Positions 20,391 to 31,101 are shown, numbered from the stretch's first letter. The stretch: 64,000 nucleotides of DNA from Rhynchopus euleeides (GCA_963210315.1 OY723269.1:1364001-1428000), one strand, 5' to 3'. The notes: generated by a model not told the origin, from the letters alone. Made by a program: numbers and translations.

Positions 20391-21300
20391 TTCAAGGGGA
20401 ACCAGCGGTGCCACAAGCTCAAGGGGAGCAGAATTCACGCATGCCGTGGCGAGTAAAAGCGCAAACCACACAGCCCAGTGCTCAAGGGGAGCCAGCGGCG
20501 CATCAAGCTCAAGGGGAGCAGAACCCACGCACGCCGTGGCTAGTAAAAACGGAAATCACACAGCCCAGTGCTCAAGGGGAGCCAGCGGCGAAGCAAGCTC
20601 AAGGGGAGCAGAATCCACGCACGCCGTGGCTAGTAAAAACGGAAATCACACAGCCCAGTGCTCAAGGGGAGCCAGCGGCGCATCAAGCTCAAGGGGAGCA
20701 GAATCCACGCACGCCGTGGCTAGTAAAAACGGAAATCACACAGCCCAGTGCTCAAGGGGAGCCAGCGGCGCATCAAGCTCAAGGGGAGCAGAATCCACGC
20801 ACGCCGTGGCTAGTAAAAACGGAAATCACACAGCCCAGTGCTCAAGGGGAGCCAGCGGCGCATCAAGCTCAAGGGGAGCAGAATCCACGCACGCCGTGGC
20901 TAGTAAAAACGCAAATCACACAGCCCAGTGCTCAAGGGGAGCCAGCGGCGAAGCAAGCTCAAGGGGAGCAGAAACCACGCACGCCGTGGATAGTAAAAAC
21001 GAAAATCACACAGCCCAGTGCTCAAGGGGAGCCAGCGGCGAAGCAAGCTCAAGGGGAGCAGAAACCACGCACGCCGTGGATAGTAAAAACGAAAATCACA
21101 CAGCCCAGTGCTCAAGGGGAGCCAGCGGCGAAGCAAGCTCAAGGGGAGCAGAATCCACGCACGCCGTGGCTAGTAAAAACGCAAATCACACAGCCCAGTG
21201 CTCAAGGGGAGCCAGCGGTGCATCAAGCTCAGGGGGAGCAGAATCCACGCACACCGTGGTTAGTAAGAATACAGCCCAGTGCTCAGGGGGAGCAAATGGC
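20391..21300 (+). repeat. 90-bp tandem repeats in the recombinase frame (~10 units)
   Basis: Units are marked by CAGCCCAGTGCTCAAGGGGA about every 90 bp from 20471 to 21271. Each encodes 30 residues of the type GEPAA-QAQGEQNPRTPW in the recombinase frame and a Ser/Arg/Ala-rich unit in the RT frame; both frames stay open. Not CRISPR: no unique spacers, and the whole period is conserved. Confidence 0.95.
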
Positions 21301-22390
21301 GCAGCAAGATCACGGGATGACGCCACACAGGCCGTGGCCGGTCACCAACACTGCTCGGAGAGAGCAGGCGACAGAGCGGGCCGGCCCAGCAGTGCAGCAG
21401 ACGGGATCCCAGGGGCGGGACCCGACAGCGGAAGGCCACACAATCGAGTCGGGGCTGCAGCGGTGGCTGCGCAGGGGGCCAGCAACTCGAGGACGCCCGC
21501 GGATGTCAGAGACAGCAACCCTCCCGGACGGGACGAGGGGGGAAGTCGTGTCTGCAGCCAACGCCGTTCTGGACCGGGCACTCGCGAACTCCACATGGGA
21601 CAACATCGCGTCGTGCTACCGGCGGTTCCAGGAGTTCCGTCAGGCCTGGGAGGCCGCCGAGGGACCCATCGACACGGGGACGGCGATCATCTTGTGGGTC
21701 TCCAAGAAGATGTCTGTCGACAACGTGCTGCCATCCTCGGGGCTGGCCTACAGCTACGCCGTGTCGTCCGCGCACCGCCACATGCTGGAGGACACAGTGC
21801 ACTCGCACAAGCTCGACGCGTTCAGACGGGGACTGAGGCGCATGGGGGCGGAGGTGCCCCGGACACAGGCGGTGCCGGCGACGAAGGCAGAAGTGGAGCA
21901 GGCGATGCGGGACGAGCGGGACCCCGAGGTGCGACTGGCACTGGGGCTGATGTGGCACGGGGCCGCAAGGTGCTCGGACGTGAAGAGTATTGCAACCCGA
22001 GAGGTGCGGGTGAAGAACGACGGGGTGGTATCTATAACCTGGAGGGGCACCAAGAACGACCCGTTCGCGAAGGGACAGACTACAGGGGTGTGTTTGCCTA
22101 CGCAGCTGAACGGTGTGCTGGGGAAGACGATGCGGAAGAACCGGGACGGCGGCCTGGTTCAAGGCGTGTCGTACAGCAAGGTGTCCCGGGCGGTAAAACG
22201 GGTGAACCCCGCGCTGACGCCACACAGTCTACGCAGGGGGGCAGTGCACCACCTGATTCACAAGGGGCTCGAGTTGCGAGCGGTGCAGAAGCTGACCCGC
22301 CACCGGACGACAGAGGGGCTGCTGCAGTACGCCCCACTGGCCGCGACTCGTCTCGTGGAGGAGACCGCGACTACATCACGCCAGCTCTAG
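20441..22390 (+). CDS. Tyrosine recombinase of the retroelement
   Basis: From the first in-frame ATG (20441) it has 649 residues; a longer product is possible by reading through the Gag stop at 20300. The first ~280 residues are 30-residue tandem repeats and a Gln/Pro-rich linker. The catalytic domain has an N-terminal core-binding helix region (TWDNIASCYRRFQEFRQ) and the conserved set: Arg in GAARCSDVKSI (~residue 510), HSLRRGA giving H-x-x-R (~594), His in KLTRHRT (~621) and the nucleophile Tyr in LLQYA (~629). All five catalytic positions are present, so the enzyme looks intact. It would integrate circular DNA copies of the element. Confidence 0.9.
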   Translation: MPWRVKAQTTQPSAQGEPAAHQAQGEQNPRTPWLVKTEITQPSAQGEPAAKQAQGEQNPRTPWLVKTEITQPSAQGEPAAHQAQGEQNPRTPWLVKTEITQPSAQGEPAAHQAQGEQNPRTPWLVKTEITQPSAQGEPAAHQAQGEQNPRTPWLVKTQITQPSAQGEPAAKQAQGEQKPRTPWIVKTKITQPSAQGEPAAKQAQGEQKPRTPWIVKTKITQPSAQGEPAAKQAQGEQNPRTPWLVKTQITQPSAQGEPAVHQAQGEQNPRTPWLVRIQPSAQGEQMAQQDHGMTPHRPWPVTNTARREQATERAGPAVQQTGSQGRDPTAEGHTIESGLQRWLRRGPATRGRPRMSETATLPDGTRGEVVSAANAVLDRALANSTWDNIASCYRRFQEFRQAWEAAEGPIDTGTAIILWVSKKMSVDNVLPSSGLAYSYAVSSAHRHMLEDTVHSHKLDAFRRGLRRMGAEVPRTQAVPATKAEVEQAMRDERDPEVRLALGLMWHGAARCSDVKSIATREVRVKNDGVVSITWRGTKNDPFAKGQTTGVCLPTQLNGVLGKTMRKNRDGGLVQGVSYSKVSRAVKRVNPALTPHSLRRGAVHHLIHKGLELRAVQKLTRHRTTEGLLQYAPLAATRLVEETATTSRQL

Positions 22391-24097
22391 CGGCGGGGCG
22401 CATCCCCAGGGCTCTTGGGGCGTTCCCGTCGTGCGCCGCCCACCTCGCCAAGCCGAGCAACTTCGAGGGTATCCTGAGGATGTGTGCCTACGCATACGAC
22501 CCCGAGGGCGAGGGGGACGAGGCGTGCAGTGCTGGGCTGGACATCGGGTACGGCGGGGACTTCTCCGTGGAGGTGGAGGGAGCGCAGGTGCGACCGGAAG
22601 CCGAACGTGAGGGGGGGGTGCTGGCACCCATATCATCCAACAGGATGGCCCTCGACGCGGTCCGCAGCCTGGACCTCCACGGGGAGCTTGAAGATGTGCT
22701 GGACGTCATCACGTCACTCGACGCCTTCGAGAGCCTGCTGACGAAACCGACAGGCGGCAGGATGGCGAGGGGCACCTCGCGGCACATGCGGCAGCACGCG
22801 GACAAGCTGCTCGAATGGGAGGTGGTGGAGCCGATGCAGGGGGACCCCCAGATGACGATGCCGGCTTTCACAGTGGCAAAAAAGGCAGGGGATCTCCGGC
22901 TGGTGGTCGATGCACGAAAGCTGAACGCCGCGATGAGGCGCCCCCCTGAGATGCGGCTGCCGCGCATCAGGGACGTGATCGACGCAGTGCTGAACGCAGA
23001 TGCAGCCGTGATCGCGGATGGAGTATCATTTTTTTTACCAGATACCCCTCGCGAAGCCGATCCGGAAGTACTTCGGCATGCGCCTGGGAGATGGCAGAGG
23101 CGGCACACTCGACTTGTGGCTGAAGGTGCTGTGCATGGGGTGGTCGTGGAGCCCATCGATAGCGCAGCGCATCTCGAGGGTTCTCGCAGGGCCGGGGAAC
23201 GTCGCATGGGTGGACAACTACATCATCCTCGGGGGCAGCGAGGAGGAGGCGGCGAGGAGATACACCGAGTTCAAGCAGAGGTGTGCCTACGCGAGAGTCG
23301 AGCTGCACGAGGAGGCCGAGGGGCAACCCCAGAGACAGTTTGCGGCCTTCGGGCTGGAGTTCGACCTGCGGGGGCCGACGAAGAGGTTCCGCTCCTCGGA
23401 GAAATGGGTGGCGCAGCTGCTGGAGGCGGTGCATGTGCAGAACGTGTTGTCCGGGGAGGCAACACCCCGGGCATTCTTCAAGGTGACGGGGGCCATCGTG
23501 TGGTGGACGTACACACGAAGCCGTCATCTGTGCTACTCGCCAAACCTCATCGGGGCCATACGCAGCATCGCGCGGCATGTATCAACGAACAACAACGCGT
23601 GGGACGAGCCCACCAGGATGCAGCCGAGTGCGGTCTGGGACGCGCGCGTATGTCTGCAGGCGATCGCGGAGAACCGGTGGGTGGACCGGGAGGCTCCATA
23701 CGACGAGGAGTGCACAGTGTGGACAGACGCGTCATCACGCGCGTGGGCGGCGCTTGCGGAGACCGGCGAGGTGGCGCAGGGGGCCTTCGGGGCCGGCGAA
23801 GCGTCAGCACACATTTACATCAAGGAGATGTGGGCCGCTGCACTGGGGGTGCGGTTGGCCTCCCGGCTGGGGCGCCGGCGGTGCAAGCTGCGACTGAAGG
23901 TCGACAACCTCCCGGTAGTGCGGAGCATCCTGAAGGGGCACTCTGGCAATTACGTCGCCAATAGGTGCCTGCAGGTGCTGTTCGACGTCGCTGCAGCGGC
24001 GCAGCTGCAGGTGTTGCCCGAGTGGGTGCCGACCCACGAGCAGAAGGCCGATCCCTTCACGAGGGGTGCGCGGGGCGAGGTCGTCATCGATCTGTAA
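22391..24097 (+). pseudogene. Reverse transcriptase-RNase H, frameshifted at ~23018
   Basis: The first part (to about 23018) includes KAGDLRLVVDARKLNAA, an RT finger motif. Motif A then straddles a frame change: the reading IAD passes into MEYHFFYQIPLA only if the frame shifts, consistent with loss of two bases or gain of one. The second part (to 24097) has MGWSWSPSIAQRI, typical of DIRS-like RTs, the motif-C position WVDNYI, where the usual second Asp is Asn, and an RNase H domain with Asp in VWTDASS, Glu in IKEMW, Asp in LKVDN and Asp in EQKADPF. I did not see a methyltransferase domain. The frame of the first part is open far upstream, to 20290, overlapping the recombinase. Confidence 0.85.
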
Positions 24098-24269
24098 AGG
24101 GACCAGACGGAGCTGTGTGCCATGCTGGCGGCACGGGGCCATCTTAGCTGATGAGCGGAGCTCCTCAGTCCCTAGGGGTCCTAGGGGGTTGGGTGTGTGC
24201 GTTTCACCACAACCTCTCCCCTCCCCATTCCCCCGTGTTGAGTGACATGTGTCGATAGTGTTCCATTTT

Positions 24270-24403
24270 GTAGCCTCATGCAATGAAGGAGGAAATGGAA
24301 CACGGAGAAAGCAGGTCATTCGAGTTTACGGCACGCGTAGTGCCGTAATTGCAGAGCCACATCTCACCTCATCACAGGTCGAGGTGTGTGCGTTTCACCA
24401 CCA
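24270..24403 (+). repeat. Direct repeat A2 (~134 bp)
   Basis: Identical, as far as I can see, to A1 at 19141-19274. It is preceded by TTCCATTTT and runs directly into B2. Confidence 0.93.
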
Positions 24404-25414
24404 GGGGGGCATAAGATGATGTGGTTCAGTTTCCCCCCGGGGCCTCGCGTTGCCTTAATGTTTGGCCTGGGCACCCGCCTCCACATGCAGTGCAGGCGGG
24501 TCTTTTTCTTGTGGCAGTGTCGGTGACACCAAATCGCCTGCTGCTGACATGTCGAAGTGATTTCCACCGCGGCGCACAGCACCCACACTCTCCCCCCACA
24601 ACAGGTCCGATTCCGCGAGCGTATCAACCTCATCCCCTATGATGTCGCACCGAACAGATCTCTCCATTCCGTCTGGCCGGAGGGCATGAGTGCCGCCGTA
24701 GGGATGTCCCAGGCCCAGAGCCTTGCACCTTGCCTTGAGCGCAGCCTGATTGTCGAGTGAGGGGGTAGGGGGGGGGGGGGAGGGGGATGGGGTAATGAAG
24801 CAGGAGAACAGGAAAAACCACACCCACAGAGCAGTGTGTCCGCGCACACACTGCTCTGTGGGTGTGGTTTTTCCTGTTCTCCTGCTTCATTACCCCATCC
24901 CCCCCATCAAATGAATATCCTCCCAGCACCCCCCGCGCGCGTCTGATTCCGTTCCGTTCTGTCTCTCTGGAATATGCTGGGGTTAGGGTGTGTGTGTGCG
25001 TGTGTGGTGACCACGTTTTGTGTGGGGAGATCCTGCGCGCGGATCATAGCCCACCCCTGTGCGTGTGTGTGTGTGTGAGGCACTGGGGTGGCAGCTAGGA
25101 GAGGGGTGGGGGGTGGGTGGGCTTCTGTATGGTTTTGTCGTGTGATCAACGGGGAATATTTTTTACCGGCTACCGAGCGGCGGAGTGGAGCGAAGTCGCG
25201 AAGTAACGAAGGAAATCGTACGGGCTTTGTTAAGGATCACACCTCCGTTGCCACTTCACAGGGGCTTCCACAGCCTTTGGCACAGGTGTGCGTTCAACGG
25301 AAAATAGTAGTCCGGATCTGCCCTTTTTAGCAGTTGCTGGGCAGGGTGTTTTTCTCTGATAATAGCGGGATGAGTATGATTTCTTTTTTCGTCGGGGGTT
25401 CCTTCAATTTTTCT
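24402..25414 (+). repeat. Direct repeat B2 (1013 bp)
   Basis: Second copy of B, with the same hairpin (24782-24903) and repeat-D copy (25165-25349). Right of 25414 the sequence departs from that following B1. Confidence 0.95.
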
Positions 25415-25735
25415 CCGGGAGACCTTGCCCCCTTCCCGTTTTTGTTTCCACGAAGGGTCTGATCCCTGCATGAAACAGCCTCAGCTGTATCCCGAGGAGA
25501 TGTTCGGTATGGCACAGCGATAATCGCATCATGGTCGCATTCGGCGTGTTCTGCGTGGCCGACCCCCCCAGCAATGAAAATCAGTTGTGCCCGTGTGAAT
25601 CTCCCCGAACCCATAGAAACAAATCACCAAAAAAAAACGGCGAGGCATGAGCGGCATTTCCTTATTCTATTCCTCGGGTGTAACCCACTCCCCAAAGTCT
25701 GATCAGATGACTGGCTGCAATTGGGGGAGGGAGGT

Positions 25736-25935
25736 NNNNNNNNNNNNNNNNNNNNNNNNNNNNNNNNNNNNNNNNNNNNNNNNNNNNNNNNNNNNNNNNN
25801 NNNNNNNNNNNNNNNNNNNNNNNNNNNNNNNNNNNNNNNNNNNNNNNNNNNNNNNNNNNNNNNNNNNNNNNNNNNNNNNNNNNNNNNNNNNNNNNNNNNN
25901 NNNNNNNNNNNNNNNNNNNNNNNNNNNNNNNNNNN
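25736..25935. other. Assembly gap (200 N)
   Basis: Exactly 200 undetermined bases. True size is unknown, and linkage of the two sides depends on scaffolding. Confidence 0.99.
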
Positions 25936-26765
25936 TCGTTGTTAGATACGGTTTTGTTTTTTTGTCGTTTGTGGAAGAACCAAGCTAGCTTATTTCGCTC
26001 TCAAGCTAAAGACTCGCGGTAGTCACGTTCGGTACCCTGCATGCCTGTCACTAGCAGGCACCGTTCGTACAAACAAAGGCACGCAAACCCAAGTCTCTTC
26101 TTTTTGTGCTAAACCCGGTTCAAATCGTTCAAGATTAGCGGGTATCAGCGCAATTTTTCCAATTTTTCCCGCCGAACCTTCCCTTCTTGCATCAGGATGA
26201 CGCTGTGCCCTCGTCACCCATCGGTGGCTGGTGGGGTCATACACTCCACCGTACAACAGGCCGGCATCCAGCGTGGTTTGACACCACGCTGGCTTTGCAA
26301 ATATACAACAGCCCGATGTTGGAAGGTGAAGTCAGACAGCCTGGGCGTGTCGATAGTGGAGGGTATCATCAAAGGTCGTTCGGTTGCGACCTGCACCAAA
26401 CACATAGCTGAACAGTGTGTGTGTGTGTGGGAGGGGGGGGGGGGCAGAGAGCTGCATTATCATTCAAATTTTTCAGAACCATTCCATAATTTTCTTCGTG
26501 TTCTTCCCACCACCACATGTTTCCCACCCCACCCCTCTTCCTCCCGGCAGGCCCTGGGGTAAGGATTTTTGGTAGTTCACGGATTTCCTCCGGGGGGGGG
26601 GGGGGGGGGGGGGGGCTCCCCGCGGGCTGAGGTCAGGCTGGCGACCCAGGTTTTCAGGGTGACACCAGGATTTCTCGAAATTTTGGGTGACCCCCCACCC
26701 CCTGGTCGGGGCACCCTACAGGGGGGGGGTCACGAGGGGGGGGTATGGGGGGGGTACCCCCCCTA
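25936..26765. other. Intergenic with possible gene relic
   Basis: No gene is supported. 26187-26411 has moderately coding-like composition on both strands but no recognisable family. G-runs occur at 26432-26442 and 26582-26605, and C/G-rich sequence precedes the next element. Confidence 0.4.
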
Positions 26766-27804
26766 CACGGTGGGATCTTGTAAATTTTACATGTATAACT
26801 ACAAGTATATACATGTATTATACATGTATAATACTTGCATGTCAACTATTATACATGTATAATACATGTATATGCCTGAAATATACATGTAAAATACATG
26901 TACCGTATACGTAAATATTATGGAACGTAAATATTATGGAACGGGCCCATTTTTGGCCGGTCCGTTCCATAATATTTACGTTCCATAATATTTACAGGGC
27001 CAGTTGGGGACTCGGTGGTGAGGACGGCTTGCGTCAGGAATCGCGCGAAAAGTGCACGAGTAGGTCCCGTCAGGGACTCTGTATGCCGTCCGATCACCTG
27101 GTCCAAGTCCCCGAGTCGCAGAAAGCCCTGTAAATATTGTGGAACGAAAAAAATCTGGAACGCCAACCCACCAGCGTTCCAAAATATTTACGTTCCATAA
27201 TATTTACGTTCCATAATATTTACGTTCCAAAATATTTACGTATACGGTATATCAAGTAAAAATACAAGTATAATACTTGCATGTCAACTATTATACATGT
27301 ATTTTTACTTGATATACATGTATTTTACATGTATATTTCAGGCATTTACATGTATTTTACATGTATAATACTTGTCATGCAAGTATTATACATGTAAAAT
27401 ACTTGCATGACAAGTAAAATACATGTATAATACTTGCATGACAAGTAAAATACTTGCATGCAAGTAAAATACATGGATTTTACTTGCATGCAAGTATTTT
27501 ACTTGTCATGCAAGTATTTTACATGTATAATACTTGCATGACAAGTATTATACATGTAAAATACATGTAAATGCCTGAAATATACATGTAAAATACATGT
27601 ATATCAAGTAAAAATACATGTATAATAGTTGACATGCAAGTATTATACTTGTATTTTTACTTGATATACATGTATTTTACATGTATATTTCAGGCATATA
27701 CATGTATTATACATGTATAATAGTTGACATGCAAGTATTATACATGTATAATACATGTATTATACTTGTAGTTATACATGTAAAATTTACAAGATCCCAC
27801 CGTG
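26766..27804. mobile_element. AT-rich element of concentric inverted repeats, termini CACGGTGGGATC
   Basis: Outer inverted repeats start CACGGTGGGATCTTGTAAAT (26766) and end in the complement at 27804. Inside each is an array of short palindromes (TACATGTA, TTGCATG(C)AA), then an inner inverted pair, CCGTATACGTAAATATT, with repeats of AATATTATGGAACGT. At the centre (about 26996-27132) is a GC-rich core of roughly 135 bp. No protein is encoded, so it must be non-autonomous. Its CACGGTGG termini match those of the 2.4-kb transposon, which could supply transposase. It abuts foldback copy 2 and seems to have replaced or been inserted into its left edge. Confidence 0.85.
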
Positions 27805-28942
27805 AATGGGGGTGACAAACACGATTTTTCAAAAAACCGGCGCAGAGGCCCCAAAGCCCCCGTAAACCCTCCAAACCCCCCCAGATCGGTCCGGAAACCC
27901 ATCGAACCCCACTTTTCCACCATTCCGGGCACCTCAGGTGCCCGAATTGGGGTACCTAAATTTTGTGCCACCGTTTGGTACCGTACAGTGCCACTGTGTG
28001 GGAGGTTGGAAAAGAAAATGCCCCAACACACCACATCTGAGGGTTGCAATGCATGTTGCTTGCCAACCACGTCATCCGGTGGGTGTCAGGCGCTATGTAG
28101 GTGGCATTAGCCAGGTCTTCGATGTGTTCTGGCTTGTATATATACCTCCCTGCCTGCGGCACAGGCACTGCCTTTGTCCCCCACACCAGCCACAGAGAGC
28201 GTATTGTACTCGGTCCACGGTTGCTGATTCATTGTGATGCGTTGTATCCTCGAGTGAACGTCACACACTAGTGGCACCACCACCCGCCATCCGAGAGCTG
28301 TATTGACTTTGCGCGCTTCCGTTGTATTCACCTCGCCACGCATATTGCACCGTTCAGTACCAGTGCTCTTGGGCCAGGCAAAGTAGACCGCAGCAACTAC
28401 CAATTCTGGCACAATGGGTACCACGACAGCGCACTTCATGTGTTCCCGGAATGTACAGCTCGTGTTGCAACAGTCGTTGTCAACACATCCCGGTTGTGGA
28501 GCACTGCTGCACAGGAATCACACGACCATCTGGACTGTTCCGTACCTACAGGCAGCCTCCCGGTGCATGGTGGCAGGGAGGTATATATACAAGCCAGAAC
28601 ACATCGAAGACCTGGCTAATGCCACCTACATAGCGCCTGACACCCACCGGATGACGTGGTTGGCAAGCAACATGCATTGCAACCCTCAGATGTGGTGTGT
28701 TGGGGCATTTTCTTTTCCAACCTCCCACACAGTGGCACTGTACGGTACCAAACGGTGGCACAAAATTTAGGTACCCCAATTCGGGCACCTGAGGTGCCCG
28801 GAATGGTGGAAAAGTGGGGTTCGATGGGTTTCCGGACCGATCTGGGGGGGTTTGGAGGGTTTACGGGGGCTTTGGGGCCTCTGCGCCGGTTTTTTGAAAA
28901 ATCGTGTTTGTCCACGTAAAAGGGTGGCATTTGACCCCCCCT
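27805..28942. mobile_element. Foldback element copy 2
   Basis: Arms 27814-28154 and 28572-28912 are 341 bp each and near-identical to those at 13853-14193 and 14612-14952, with a similar spacer. The outer right edge (CATTTGACCCCCCCTAG) is present; the outer left edge is missing and replaced by the AT-rich element ending at 27804. Confidence 0.88.
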
Positions 28943-30490
28943 AGGGGGGGGGGGGTTTGGGGCTGTGTAGGTCGGTGCGATGGTTCGGTTGAGGGCTGTT
29001 GAGCTGTGCACACCCGTCGCCAGAAAATCCAGAAACTCACCGGGCCCTTTTTTTGGAGGGCGTGAAATTACGGGTTTGCGACATACGGGGGGGAGGAGGG
29101 GGGGAAGGGGCGGGAGGGTGGGTTCACGGCGGAACGTCTTTTGTTTCACCGTTGCAACCCCCCCCCCCCCCCCCCGGAGGGAGGGAGGGAGGGGAGGTGG
29201 GGGGGGGGGGATTTCCCCCCCCGAAAAAGCCCTGAACTGCAAAACCCAGACTTGTGGGCGCCCCCACTTTTTCAGATTAACACTGCGTACCACCTCAACA
29301 CGGCCGTAGCCTTAAGACACAATTATATCACGCCCTCCCCAACAACGAATGCGATTCGGAACTGTTTCTTTTTTGCTGGGCGGTGTGACCCCCCCCATGC
29401 CTTATTGGCATTAACCCTTTAGGAGTTATCTGCACATATATGTGCAGGTAACTCAGACTTTTTTGGCCACTGGCACTCAGGTACTTTCTACTCGGAATTT
29501 TTGACTGATTTTTTTTGTGGTGAACTCGGATGTCGCAGTTCTTTCCACGAACAACTGAGACAAAAATGGGCACGCCACAGTGCACATGTTTGTTGCGAGT
29601 GCGAAAATTGGGAAAAAACGGAAATTTCCAGAAATCGGGATTTTTTGGGGATCTGGGCACTTTGGGTGCTTACCTGGGCAAAGTGCCTTCGACTACGACT
29701 TTTTCAAGATTTTTTTTATGGTGAACTGTTCCGAACTCAACGTGTCGTATTCTCGCAAAGAACACACATTTATCCAGAAAAAAATGCAGTTGCCGGCGAA
29801 AGAAAATTGTCGGCGAGGCCTGTCCAGCACTTCAAATTGCGGTGGCCCGGAAAAAAAAATTTTTTTCGGGAAAATTATGTTCTCGGAAACGGCGAGAACA
29901 GCGCATTTCACGACAGAAAAAAATCTGAAAAAAGTCCAAAATTGGAGAAAATTCCTGCCCAGACCAGATTTTTAGTCCACCTATTTTCCGGTTTTTGGTG
30001 GTTTTTGGGCACCCGGGGGTCCTGCGCCTCTGGTCACAGAAACAGCCCCAAAACACCCCCAAGCCCCCCTAAAAATGTATTTCTGGAAAGATGTGTCCCA
30101 AAACTGCCCGAAAGTTGCGTCTGAGTCTGGTGACCTGACCCCACTAACCCTGTATTTTCACCTTTTTCACCCCAATAATTGGGTCGGCAGGCAAAAATCG
30201 AGATTTTTTGACTTTTTCACCAAGTCTCGGCATCGTGGAATGCGCTGTCCTCGTTCTGCCCGAAAAACGCATTTTTCGGATTTTTTATCCAAATCTGGGG
30301 GTCTGGTTTGGCCATGTGGCTGGGCCCGAAAATCAGCCAAAACTATTTTGGGTGGTCATTGGGAGTCGCCTGCCGTGTGGAAAAAAATATTTTTTTCACA
30401 AAAAAAAGTTGATTCTCGGATCGTTCTGAAACAACGCGTTTCACCATGAAAAAAAATTCCGATTTTGGTGGAGTAGAAAATTGCTTACTG
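28943..30490. other. Intergenic, T-rich degenerate repeats
   Basis: G- and C-runs occupy 28943-29220. A hairpin TATCTGCACATATATGTGCA lies near 29427. From 29440 to 30480 similar short blocks recur, such as a run of T followed by GTGGTGAACTC or ATGGTGAACTG, like an old tandem repeat. The 207-residue frame at 29501-30124 is low in complexity and matches no family. Confidence 0.45.
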
Positions 30491-30720
30491 CACGGTGGAC
30501 TCCAGCGGGGGTAGGGTAACCCTTTTCGGGAGTCTCAACTAGGGGGAGTCCAACTCCCGCTAGCGGGAGTATAGACTCCCGCTAGCGGGAGTCTTTTCAC
30601 CTATTTTCACTCATTTTTCCCATGATACCTATGCAATGTGGCACTCGTCACTGAAGTACAGCCACACCAAACGAAACGGACGTTTCCACCCATCCCAGCT
30701 CGCAGACCTGATTCACAAAA

Positions 30721-31101
30721 ATGGGGAAGACGACAACGAAGCCGGCAGCGAAGCCGGCGGCAAAGTCGATTAAGAAGAAGAAGAGCGCAGAGAGTCCCGA
30801 GGCTGCGGAGGCGACGAACATTGTGCATGATTTTTGCACGGCCTTCCCTGTTAAAAAAGGGGGCAGTGTGCTGACACTGGGATCTATTAGAAGGCTCCTA
30901 GCAACGGTGTTGAGCAAGGAGCTCCACAAGCACAGCACCCAGGTGGCCAACGCAATCATCGCCATGTCTTCCCTGACATGGATAAGTTCGCTGTCAGGGA
31001 AGTCGCAACGATGCGGAAGGAGGGCGCTCTCCGTCATATACAAGGTGGAGGCGAAGTATGGCAAGGTGCAGGATACAAACGTGTCGTCGGGGGCAGCCTG
31101 A
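30721..31101 (+). CDS. Small basic histone-like protein (copy 2)
   Basis: 126 residues, differing from the copy-1 protein at few positions (for example ELHKH here, ELHQH there). The frame is intact in both copies while the larger ORF is broken in this one. For the H2B-like argument see the copy-1 entry. It lies between the outer terminus (30491) and the internal terminus (31251). Confidence 0.45.
   Translation: MGKTTTKPAAKPAAKSIKKKKSAESPEAAEATNIVHDFCTAFPVKKGGSVLTLGSIRRLLATVLSKELHKHSTQVANAIIAMSSLTWISSLSGKSQRCGRRALSVIYKVEAKYGKVQDTNVSSGAA

Larger units (their letters stand above)
18128..25414 (+). mobile_element. Tyrosine-recombinase retroelement with nested direct repeats
   Basis: Layout: B1 (18128-19140), A1 (19141-19274), Gag-like frame, recombinase, RT-RNase H, A2 (24270-24403), B2 (24402-25414). 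B copies (1013 bp) and A copies (~134 bp) look identical between sides, implying recent activity or recent recombination. There are no LTRs with TG..CA ends and no obvious target duplication, as expected for tyrosine-recombinase retroelements such as DIRS, Ngaro and VIPER. The recombinase lies upstream of the RT, unlike typical DIRS/Ngaro order and, as I recall it, like VIPER of trypanosomes. Confidence 0.85.

Noticed and set aside
20391..21300. Regular 90-bp repeats resembling a CRISPR array
   Set aside because: The whole period is conserved with no unique spacers, the repeats are read through as protein, and the host is eukaryotic.
18128..25414. LTR retrotransposon with ~1.1-kb LTRs
   Set aside because: The direct repeats are composite and in mirrored order (B-A and A-B), lack TG..CA ends and target duplications, and the element carries a tyrosine recombinase rather than a DDE integrase.
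25647..25988. Open frame crossing the run of N
   Set aside because: Most of it is undetermined sequence; nothing can be concluded.
29501..30124. 207-codon plus-strand frame
   Set aside because: Built from T-rich and A-rich degenerate repeats, with low-complexity protein and no relative; a chance open frame is likelier.
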